Part shown: positions 1 through 5,201 of the stretch, piece by piece | How positions within the stretch are numbered: position 1 is the stretch's first letter | How the letters are laid out: each line of letters opens with the position of its first letter | Assembly: GCA_002470135.1 (NCBI GenBank) | Contig: DKNC01000040.1 | Coordinates: forward strand, 1-7,170 | Origin: Actinobacteria bacterium UBA7398 | Lineage (GTDB): Bacteria; Actinomycetota; Actinomycetes; Nanopelagicales; Nanopelagicaceae | Direction of reading: 5' to 3' | DNA: 7,170 nt | Notes under the pieces: generated by a model | Databases searched by the model: none | Told to the model about the DNA's origin: nothing | Seen by the model: the letters and a program-made list of their open reading frames with translations, nothing else | Made by a program: the position numbers and the translations under genes

Positions 1-251
1 GAATCACTTCTTAATATGCCGCCAGTGATAACGGTTGCGCTCTCGCCAACTATCGCGCGATATTGATCTTCAAATCCTGGTGGCGCAGTAATAATAATTT
101 CATCCACTGCTGGAGATAGCGCTGTAAAAGCGCGCTCCAACAATGTAATACCGCCAAGTTGAACTAGCGCTTTTGGTATTTGCGCACCAAGACGGTGTCC
201 CATGCCAGCGGCCGCAATGATCGCGGCAGATTTATTTGAAGATTGGCTCAT
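1..251 (-). CDS. ispD: 2-C-methyl-D-erythritol 4-phosphate cytidylyltransferase, N-terminal part (runs off the left edge)
   Basis: IspD joins CTP and methylerythritol phosphate to give CDP-ME, the third step of the cytosolic MEP route to isoprenoid precursors. I translated the minus strand by hand from the ATG at 251-249; 83 residues are visible. They carry the nucleotide-binding loop AAAGMGHRLG (residues 13-22), then PK at 26-27, then the hydrophobic strand EIIITAPPG (51-59) and the GG..RSD element near 77-83. Arg20 and Lys27 fall at the same numbers as the catalytic Arg20 and Lys27 of E. coli IspD. The start is 10 nt after the carD stop, with no clear Shine-Dalgarno, so it is probably cotranscribed and coupled with carD. 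The same carD-ispD order is known in mycobacteria. The C-terminus is outside the window, so an IspDF fusion cannot be excluded. Confidence 0.93.
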   Translation of the reverse strand, partial: MSQSSNKSAAIIAAAGMGHRLGAQIPKALVQLGGITLLERAFTALSPAVDEIIITAPPGFEDQYRAIVGESATVITGGILRSD

Positions 252-261
252 CAAGAACCAA

Positions 262-744
262 TTAAGAAGCTAGTACCTCGTTGAGGATGGACTCGGCATT
301 TGCTTCGTCAGTGTGCTCAGCGAGTGCGAGTTCTGAAACTAAAATGGATTTGGCTTTAGCGAGCATTCGCTTTTCGCCTGCGGAGAGACCGCGGTCAAGG
401 TCGCGGCGATAAAGATCGCGGACAACTTCAGCAACTTTAATAACATCGCCAGAAGCGAGTTTTTCCAAGTTTGCTTTATATCTACGAGACCAGTTTGTTG
501 GTTCCTCGGTATATGGCTGACGTAATACGCCAAAGACGCGATCTAAACCGGCTGAGTCCACTACATCACGAACGCCTACTAAATCAACATTTTCGGCTGG
601 TACGCGAACAGTTAAGTCACCTTGTGCAACTTTTAGGACTAGGTAGATCTTTTCTTCGCCTTTGATGGTCCGGGTCTCGATTGCTTCGATGAGAGCCGCG
701 CCGTGATGGGGATAAACAACGGTTTCGCCAACCTTGAATGACAT
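262..744 (-). CDS. carD: CarD-family RNA polymerase-binding transcription regulator
   Basis: CarD binds the RNA polymerase beta subunit and stabilises the open complex, notably at rRNA promoters; it is essential in mycobacteria. This protein has 160 residues, close to the 162 of M. tuberculosis CarD, and aligns with it almost without gaps. The N-terminal Tudor-like polymerase-interaction domain covers about residues 1-55 (FKVGETVVYPHHGAA at 3-17) and includes Arg25 and Arg47, the polymerase contacts. The C-terminal helical DNA-binding domain (about 60-160) has TEEPTNWSRRYKANLEKL, whose Trp85 is the residue that wedges into the DNA at the upstream edge of the bubble. The ATG at 744 is preceded by GAAAGG with 6-nt spacing and a good promoter. 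It is the first gene of a carD-ispD unit and is divergent from the lipoprotein gene. Confidence 0.97.
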   Translation of the reverse strand: MSFKVGETVVYPHHGAALIEAIETRTIKGEEKIYLVLKVAQGDLTVRVPAENVDLVGVRDVVDSAGLDRVFGVLRQPYTEEPTNWSRRYKANLEKLASGDVIKVAEVVRDLYRRDLDRGLSAGEKRMLAKAKSILVSELALAEHTDEANAESILNEVLAS

Positions 745-750
745 TTATTG

Positions 751-756
751 CCTTTC
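751..756 (-). promoter_or_regulatory. Shine-Dalgarno of carD
   Basis: Read on the minus strand this is GAAAGG, 6 nt before the carD ATG. It fixes that start. It is notable because most other unit-leading genes in the window have no such site. Confidence 0.65.
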
Positions 757-767
757 GATAGAGGGCA

Positions 768-796
768 ATTCTACCAGCAGGTAAGCAGAGGGTGAA
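768..796 (-). promoter_or_regulatory. Predicted promoter of carD-ispD
   Basis: On the minus strand a -35 candidate TTCACC (796-791) is followed after 17 nt by TAGAAT (773-768), which matches the TATAAT consensus at five of six positions. A TGG directly upstream gives an extended -10. Transcription would begin near 761, leaving a leader of about 17 nt that holds the Shine-Dalgarno. The call is by eye only. Confidence 0.5.
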
Positions 797-845
797 ATCC
801 CCTAAAGCCAGCCTAAATCACTTATTTTTAGCGATTTTTTGCGCA

Positions 846-866
846 ATGCGATAAATACTTTCGCAT
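846..866. repeat. Inverted repeat in the lpqE promoter
   Basis: ATGCGA (846-851) and TCGCAT (861-866) are perfect reverse complements separated by 9 nt. The element sits between the likely -35 and -10 of the lipoprotein gene, where an operator could lie. Arms this short arise easily by chance in a 133-nt gap. Confidence 0.3.
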
Positions 867-877
867 AAGATTCCCTC
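866..877 (+). promoter_or_regulatory. Predicted -10 for a leaderless lpqE transcript
   Basis: TAAGAT (866-871) fits the actinobacterial TAnnnT -10 pattern and lies exactly 6 nt before the ATG at 878, so transcription should begin at the start codon. No purine-rich ribosome site is present. No convincing -35 is seen at 16-18 nt. Confidence 0.45.
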
Positions 878-1405
878 ATGAAAAAACCTTCGCCGCTTAC
901 TACGCTCGCTATCTCTGCAATATCTGCACTATTTCTAACAGGATGTGGAGCTGGCTTTGATGCGCCAACTCGTCATATCAAGCAGGTTACCGATGGCGTG
1001 GAAGCTGAATTAGGTTCTGTAAAAGTACGTAACCTTTTAATTGTGGCCCAGCCAGATGGTTCTGGAGTATTGGTTGGAACTTTAGTAAATACCAGCGAAG
1101 AAGCTGAAATTGTAAGAAGTATTTCTATAAATGGAAATTTGGCAACGATTTCAGGGTCAAATATAGTCTCAAAGAATAGCCCGGTCATATTTGCAGGCGA
1201 TAGTTCAAATGCGAACGCTGGTGTAACTTTATTGAATTCAACTATTGGTAATCGAGTTCCAGTTTCAATAACTTTTTCTAGCGTTGGAACCGTTAACTTC
1301 ACTGCACTTGTCAGGGAAAAAGCTGGCGAGTTTAAAGATGTGGTATTAAAAACTCCCGTAATTTGCGCAGATCCTAAAGCTCCAACTTGTACCCCAGCCC
1401 CCTAA
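878..1405 (+). CDS. LpqE-like secreted lipoprotein
   Basis: This is a 175-residue exported lipoprotein of unknown activity. Residues 1-22 are a signal peptide (KK at 2-3, then a hydrophobic stretch) ending in the lipobox LTGC, with Cys23 as the lipidated residue; the mature protein starts CGAG. The rest is a beta-rich domain: a VKVRNLLIV strand near 48-56, then VLVGTLVN with the common NTS turn, and a VSITFSSVGTVNFTALV strand pair near 128-145. This resembles mycobacterial LpqE in size, in the GCGAG start and in position, since lpqE is divergent from carD in M. tuberculosis. The family looks related to small copper-chaperone-like folds, but I see no Met/His metal site. Cys163 and Cys171 near the C-terminus could pair. 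The last ten or so codons overlap regX3 antisense. The LpqE assignment rests on context and weak similarity. Confidence 0.82.
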   Translation: MKKPSPLTTLAISAISALFLTGCGAGFDAPTRHIKQVTDGVEAELGSVKVRNLLIVAQPDGSGVLVGTLVNTSEEAEIVRSISINGNLATISGSNIVSKNSPVIFAGDSSNANAGVTLLNSTIGNRVPVSITFSSVGTVNFTALVREKAGEFKDVVLKTPVICADPKAPTCTPAP

Positions 1406-2057
1406 CAGTCTGAATAAAGATTGGGTTAGCTGGATCAACCTCAATCTTGGCGCGCAACCGCTTAATGTGTACATCTAATGTTTTAGTATCACCTACATAA
1501 TCACTGCCCCAAACGCGATCAATTAATTGCACGCGGGTTAGGACTCGTCCAGAATTTCGCATTAAGAATTCCAACAACTCAAATTCTTTTAGCGGAAGTG
1601 AAACATTTACACCGTTAACTGCGACTTGATGACGATCAGTATCCATTCGAACTGGACCGGCGGTCATAATTCCAATATCGCCGATTGCGCTCTCTCCTGA
1701 ATTCCTCCGAAGTACTGCCCGAATTCGCGCCACTAATTCTCGGGTTGAATAAGGCTTTGTTACATAGTCATCCGCGCCAAGTTCTAGCCCAACCACTTTA
1801 TCTACCTCAGAATCTTTAGCGGTTAACATGATGATTGGCACTTTAGATTTAGCTCTAATTTGGCGACAGACTTCAGTTCCAGAGATCTCCGGAATCATTA
1901 AATCGAGTAGCACAAGGTCTATGCCGCCTTGCTCGAACTTTGTGATCGCCTCAGTGCCATTTGCTGCTGAAACTATCGAGAAACCTTCTTTTCCGAGCAA
2001 GAATTCCAACGCCTCAGAGAACGATGACTCATCTTCAACGATTAATATCCGGACCAT
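1374..2057 (-). CDS. regX3: RegX3/PhoP-type phosphate response regulator (OmpR family)
   Basis: This is the DNA-binding half of the phosphate-starvation two-component system, phosphorylated by SenX3. It has 227 residues, the usual length. The receiver domain (1-118) has the acidic pocket Glu8-Asp9, the phosphoacceptor Asp52 in LLDLMIP, the switch Thr79 in MLTA, and Lys101 in TKPYS. The winged-helix domain (about 128-227) has the FELLEFLMRNSGRVLTR segment, the recognition helix TLDVHIKRLRAKIE and the wing VRGLGYKL at the extreme end. The ATG at 2057 lies 12 nt after the senX3 stop, so the two form an operon. GAGGAG lies only 3 nt from the ATG, a short spacing. The stop (TAG, 1376-1374) is inside the lpqE-like gene, a 32-nt tail-to-tail overlap. 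Confidence 0.96.
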   Translation of the reverse strand: MVRILIVEDESSFSEALEFLLGKEGFSIVSAANGTEAITKFEQGGIDLVLLDLMIPEISGTEVCRQIRAKSKVPIIMLTAKDSEVDKVVGLELGADDYVTKPYSTRELVARIRAVLRRNSGESAIGDIGIMTAGPVRMDTDRHQVAVNGVNVSLPLKEFELLEFLMRNSGRVLTRVQLIDRVWGSDYVGDTKTLDVHIKRLRAKIEVDPANPIFIQTVRGLGYKLEL

Positions 2058-2060
2058 TTG

Positions 2061-2066
2061 CTCCTC
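2061..2066 (-). promoter_or_regulatory. Shine-Dalgarno of regX3
   Basis: GAGGAG on the minus strand, in the 12-nt gap between the senX3 stop and the regX3 ATG. The 3-nt spacing to the ATG is shorter than usual. The site supports internal re-initiation in a senX3-regX3 message. Confidence 0.6.
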
Positions 2067-2069
2067 ATT

Positions 2070-3149
2070 CTAGATTTCGACTTCTTCAATACTTTCTTCT
2101 GGTGCGATCGGTAACCGCAACGCGAAAGTGCTACCAACGTTTATCTTGCTCCATACCTTTACGTCGCCGCCGTGATTTAGCGCAATGTGCTTAACTATCG
2201 AAAGCCCAAGTCCGGTGCCACCAGTTTCTCGTGATCGCGCCGGGTCAATCCGATAAAACCGCTCAAAAATTCGTTCCAACTCTAATTCGCTAATTCCAAT
2301 TCCTTGATCTGCAACTGAAATTTCTACTAACCCTTCAACTACGGAAGCACTTACGGAAACTTTTGTATTCTCCGGACTGTAATTAATTGCATTCTCAATT
2401 AGATTGTGGACCGCCATTATTACTTGATCTCGATCTCCCAATACAGTTGTCTCGGAAACTTCACCAACTACAATCTCTATTTTTCGACCTTCGGCATTTA
2501 TCTGACACTGGTTTGCAGCCTCATTGATAATATCTTCAACATCAATTGCGTAAGCAGACAGGAGAGGATCGCTGCCTTGCAATCTAGATAAGTTGATAAT
2601 TTCTTGAACTAAATCAGTTAAACGTCTTGACTCTTTTTGCATTTTTGATGCAAACTTAATAACTGCTTCTGGATCATTCTTTGCGCCTAATACTGCTTCA
2701 CTCAAAAGCGAGAGCGCGCCAATTGGTGTTTTTAATTCGTGTGAAATATTTGCCACAAAATCGCGGCGAATTGCATCTACTTTTTGATATTCACTCTCAT
2801 CCGAAATTAGAACCAGAATCATGCCGGAAACATCTAATGGTGCAACAGTTACGGTTAACTCTCGCTTACCCTCGCCAATCGGGCCTCTAGGTAATTCAAT
2901 TGCGCCGCGGTGTAATTGACTAGTTCTGCGTACTACTCGCACTAGTGCTAATAACTCTTCGCTAACCACTCGGTTTTCCCGAACTACGCCAAAGCTTGAA
3001 ATTCCCGCAGATTGAAATATTGGAACTTCACCAGGTAATAAAATTAATGAATCGCTTTGAAGTGCTAATAAGGTCGTAGTCAATATTTCCGGAAGTAATT
3101 CGGGTGCGTCGTTAAATTCAGCCTCACCCTTGCTCCTCAGGAACTTCAC
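2070..3149 (-). CDS. senX3: SenX3/PhoR-type sensor histidine kinase without membrane segments
   Basis: This is the sensor kinase for RegX3. It has 359 residues. Residues about 15-120 resemble a degenerate PAS sensor region, ending LVLISDESEYQKV. The HisKA domain has the phosphoacceptor His137 in SHELKTP (136-142). The catalytic ATPase domain has the N box NLIENAINYSP (249-259), G1 DQGIGI (281-286), F box FERFYR (295-300) and G2 GTGLGL (311-316), so catalysis looks intact. The start is GTG at 3149-3147, since an in-frame TAA lies about 42 nt upstream with no other start between. There is no Shine-Dalgarno, but TACGAT lies 6 nt before the GTG, which suggests a leaderless message. M. tuberculosis SenX3 (about 410 residues) begins with a membrane hairpin; nothing like it is visible here, so the protein looks cytosolic or recruited through partners such as PhoU. 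Confidence 0.94.
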   Translation of the reverse strand: MKFLRSKGEAEFNDAPELLPEILTTTLLALQSDSLILLPGEVPIFQSAGISSFGVVRENRVVSEELLALVRVVRRTSQLHRGAIELPRGPIGEGKRELTVTVAPLDVSGMILVLISDESEYQKVDAIRRDFVANISHELKTPIGALSLLSEAVLGAKNDPEAVIKFASKMQKESRRLTDLVQEIINLSRLQGSDPLLSAYAIDVEDIINEAANQCQINAEGRKIEIVVGEVSETTVLGDRDQVIMAVHNLIENAINYSPENTKVSVSASVVEGLVEISVADQGIGISELELERIFERFYRIDPARSRETGGTGLGLSIVKHIALNHGGDVKVWSKINVGSTFALRLPIAPEESIEEVEI

Positions 3150-3161
3150 GGGGCTATCGTA
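3150..3161 (-). promoter_or_regulatory. Predicted -10 for a leaderless senX3 transcript
   Basis: On the minus strand TACGAT (3161-3156) is followed by exactly 6 nt and then the GTG start, so the message would begin at the GTG. The -35 region at 17 nt (GTAAAA) is poor, which suits a promoter that needs an activator. Confidence 0.5.
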
Positions 3162-3197
3162 CGGAGATAGTGAGTGATTTTTACATCTTTATACCGC

Positions 3198-3264
3198 GTT
3201 ACCAATTGTTCACCCATTGGCAAACACACGTTCACTTGGTTACTCGCCAGAGTCGTAATTCACC
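3198..3264. promoter_or_regulatory. PHO-box-like direct repeats between senX3 and phoU
   Basis: GTTCACC (3208-3214) and GTTCACT (3230-3236) start 22 nt apart, twice the 11-nt unit of the Streptomyces PhoP PHO box (GTTCACC plus four bases). The unit between them is degenerate. The unit at 3197-3207 keeps T..ACC. A further ATTCACC lies at 3258-3264, out of the 11-nt phase. The two strong units would be about 40-70 nt upstream of the predicted phoU start and 60-90 nt upstream of the senX3 start. RegX3 is the likely binder, giving autoregulation and phoU control. This rests on motif resemblance. Confidence 0.55.
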
Positions 3265-3282
3265 GTTACGGTTTGCCAATGG
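3214..3282. repeat. Perfect 12-bp inverted repeat spanning the phoU promoter
   Basis: CCATTGGCAAAC (3214-3225) is the exact reverse complement of GTTTGCCAATGG (3271-3282), with 45 nt between. The left arm lies next to the first GTTCACC unit and the right arm covers the end of the -10 and the phoU ATG. A perfect 12-bp pair in a gap of about 130 nt is not expected by chance. It could be an operator pair or a hairpin in a longer message. Confidence 0.6.
3267..3278 (+). promoter_or_regulatory. Predicted -10 for a leaderless phoU transcript
   Basis: TACGGT (3267-3272) lies exactly 6 nt before the ATG at 3279. A -35 candidate TCGCCA (3244-3249) matches TTGACA at four of six positions with a 17-nt spacer. 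The hexamer is inside a palindrome, ACCGT-T-ACGGT (3262-3272). No Shine-Dalgarno is present. Confidence 0.5.
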
Positions 3283-3938
3283 CCTGGTTAAGAACTGCAT
3301 TCCAAGATGAGCTCGATGGCGTAACTCAAACCCTAGTAGACCTTTCGGCACTAGTAACCGATGCAATTGAAAAAGCAACTCATGCGCTTCTCACCGCTGA
3401 CTTAGCCGAAGCAGAAGCGATTATTAAATCGGATGACCAGATCGATCAAATTCAACATGACCTTGATGCACGCATCATCGACATTATCGCCCGCCAACAA
3501 CCAGTAGCTTCAGATTTACGTGCCCTAGTTACAGCGCTACGCATGAGTGCGGATTTAGAGCGTATGGGAGATATGGCGCACCACGTTGCAAAAATTACCC
3601 GACTCCGCCATCCACAAGGTGCGGTCCCTTCCGAACTCTTGCTGACTATAGAAGAAATGGGCAAGGTTGCTAAATTAATTTCTCAAAAAACTGGTGAAGT
3701 TATCTCATCTAAAGATATAGAAAAAGCCGTTGAGCTTGAAACAGATGATGACCAGATGGATAAATTACATCGCCAACTTTTTGTAGCACTTTTAGATGAT
3801 AATTGGGCTCATGGCATTGAAACTGCTATCGATATTACTTTGATTGGTCGATATTACGAACGTTATGCAGACCATGCAGTTTCGGTTGCGCGTCGAGTCT
3901 ATTTTCAAGTAACTGGAAAGTATTCAAACGCCGAATAA
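3279..3938 (+). CDS. phoU: PhoU phosphate-signalling regulator
   Basis: PhoU is a cytosolic metal-binding helical protein that links the Pst phosphate transporter to the sensor kinase and keeps the kinase off when phosphate is plentiful. From the ATG at 3279 it has 219 residues, the normal length. It shows two three-helix repeats. The first has QQPVASDLR (73-81) and the metal motif D92-LERMGD98; the second has YYERYADHA with Glu194 and Asp198. The open frame extends back to 3174, but those 35 codons lack PhoU similarity and cover the promoter and PHO-box area, and the family starts at the LRTAFQDEL level. It is divergent from senX3-regX3, the same arrangement as phoU and phoRP in Streptomyces. 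No pst genes are in the window. Its TAA is 1 nt from the gpmA stop on the other strand. Confidence 0.93.
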   Translation: MAWLRTAFQDELDGVTQTLVDLSALVTDAIEKATHALLTADLAEAEAIIKSDDQIDQIQHDLDARIIDIIARQQPVASDLRALVTALRMSADLERMGDMAHHVAKITRLRHPQGAVPSELLLTIEEMGKVAKLISQKTGEVISSKDIEKAVELETDDDQMDKLHRQLFVALLDDNWAHGIETAIDITLIGRYYERYADHAVSVARRVYFQVTGKYSNAE

Positions 3939-3939
3939 A

Positions 3940-4686
3940 TTATTTTTTGCCTTGATTTGCAACTTTTGAAATCGCATCTAAGGCCGCTTCTGGATCTAAG
4001 TACTCGCCACCTTTTTTAATTGGCATGAAATTTTCATTTAATTCATAGCGCAATGGAATGCCGGTAGGGATATTTAACTCCGCAATATCGCCATCTGAAA
4101 TTCCATCAAGGTGTTTTACCAAGGCTCGAAGTGAATTCCCATGTGCAGTGACTAGAACTCGCTTCCCACTTTTAAGATCTGGAATTATCGATTCGTTCCA
4201 ATAAGGCATCATCCGTGCCACAACATCTTTCAGACATTCACTCTTTGGTAAGGCTGCGCCTAACTCCGCATATTTAGCTTCATTTGCTTGGCTATATTCA
4301 TTGTCATCAGCAATCGGTGGTGGTGGCACAGCAAATGATCTGCGCCATAATTTAAATTGAGCCTCGCCATATTCGGCCAAAGTTGCAGCTTTATCCTTCC
4401 CTTGCAAAGCACCGTAATGTCGTTCATTTAAGCGCCATGATCGCCGAACTGGAATCCAAGCACGTTCGCACGCTTCTAGCGCAATTTGTGAAGTATCGAT
4501 GGCACGGCGTAATACCGATGTGTGCAAAATATCCGGAAGTAAATTTTTGGACTTCAAAAGTTCGCCACCGCGTTTTGCTTCAGCTCTACCCTTATCCGAA
4601 AGTTCGACATCGACCCATCCGGTAAATAAATTCTTTGCGTTCCATTCACTCTCACCATGGCGGAGCAGAATTAGCGAATAAGTCAT
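3940..4686 (-). CDS. gpmA: 2,3-bisphosphoglycerate-dependent phosphoglycerate mutase
   Basis: This glycolytic and gluconeogenic enzyme interconverts 3- and 2-phosphoglycerate in the cytosol through a phosphohistidine. It has 248 residues, the standard size for the dimeric or tetrameric bacterial enzyme. The phosphoacceptor is His10 in LLRHGESEWN. The substrate clamp includes Arg60-Arg61 and the ERHYG motif with Glu88, and the second catalytic histidine is His182 in VTAHGNSLRAL. The 90-130 insertion (GALQGKDKA to VPPPPI) and the C-terminal tail, absent from short phosphatase relatives, support a mutase. The ATG at 4686 has no ribosome site but TAAGAT 6 nt upstream. It lies 27 nt after the ybjN stop, so it probably has its own promoter as well as read-through. 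Linkage to mshA and senX3 matches mycobacteria. Confidence 0.96.
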   Translation of the reverse strand: MTYSLILLRHGESEWNAKNLFTGWVDVELSDKGRAEAKRGGELLKSKNLLPDILHTSVLRRAIDTSQIALEACERAWIPVRRSWRLNERHYGALQGKDKAATLAEYGEAQFKLWRRSFAVPPPPIADDNEYSQANEAKYAELGAALPKSECLKDVVARMMPYWNESIIPDLKSGKRVLVTAHGNSLRALVKHLDGISDGDIAELNIPTGIPLRYELNENFMPIKKGGEYLDPEAALDAISKVANQGKK

Positions 4687-4698
4687 AGCGCTATCTTA
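4687..4698 (-). promoter_or_regulatory. Predicted -10 for a leaderless gpmA transcript
   Basis: On the minus strand TAAGAT (4698-4693) is followed by 6 nt (AGCGCT) and the gpmA ATG. TTGGTT, 18 nt upstream inside the end of the ybjN gene, is a possible -35. A TATAAA at 4709-4704 is an alternative -10 that would give a leader of about 11 nt. Confidence 0.45.
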
Positions 4699-4713
4699 TT
4701 CATTTTATACTTT

Positions 4714-5199
4714 CTAAACCAAATGTGTGAAAGCTTGCAAGTTTGCCAACGATTCACCACGCGAAACCCGCCAAGCCCACTCACGTCTAATCGCGTTAGC
4801 AAAGCCCAATTCGAGCAATGGATTAAAAGAAGAATCAGAATATTGCAGAACTGCTCCCAAAATTCGATCTAGCTCCTGTTCCGAAACTGCTGTTAAAGGT
4901 AATCGACCCACTAGATAAATGTCGCCCAATTCATTAATCGCGAACGCAACGGCATACATAGTTGCATTCTTAGTTAATAAATATTGGTGTACCGCGGCAG
5001 TATTTTCATCCGGTTTTCTTATTACAAACGCGCTAAAACTTAAGGAGTGATCACCAACTACTAGCGCGCAATGGGTTTGTTGTTTCGCTTCACCAGGCAA
5101 AGTAATTAAGTAAGTTGAATCGCTACTGCGTTCGGCATCAATGTCGTGCGATTCGATGAACTCTTCAATTGTGGCAATTGCTAAAGATTGTGCCGACAT
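4714..5199 (-). CDS. YbjN-family protein of unknown function
   Basis: This is a 161-residue cytosolic protein with no signal peptide or membrane segment. It matches the actinobacterial YbjN group found between mshA and gpm (Rv0487 in M. tuberculosis); the fold resembles type III secretion chaperones, and the molecular role is unknown. Visible features are an N-terminal helix (IATIEEFIESHDID, 8-21), strands around CALVVGDHSLSFSAFVIRKPDE, a YLLTKNATMYAVAFAINELGDIYLVGRLPL core (73-102) and a helical tail with DRILGAVLQYSDSSFNPLLELGF. The ATG at 5199 is 2 nt after the mshA TAA with no Shine-Dalgarno, so translation is probably coupled to mshA. The identification rests on the core pattern and on synteny. 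Confidence 0.8.
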   Translation of the reverse strand: MSAQSLAIATIEEFIESHDIDAERSSDSTYLITLPGEAKQQTHCALVVGDHSLSFSAFVIRKPDENTAAVHQYLLTKNATMYAVAFAINELGDIYLVGRLPLTAVSEQELDRILGAVLQYSDSSFNPLLELGFANAIRREWAWRVSRGESLANLQAFTHLV

Positions 5200-5201
5200 A
5201 T

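Noticed and set aside
973..1302. 109-codon open frame antisense to the lipoprotein gene
   Set aside because: It is a shadow frame with no domain, ribosome site or promoter, while the plus strand has a clear lipobox.
3174..3278. N-terminal extension of phoU from an upstream ATG
   Set aside because: The 35 extra residues lack PhoU similarity and cover the PHO-box repeats and predicted promoter; ATG 3279 gives the family length.
3150..3278. Frameshifted membrane segment of senX3 in the upstream gap
   Set aside because: The minus-strand frames there contain stops and no hydrophobic run; the gap is accounted for by promoters and repeats.
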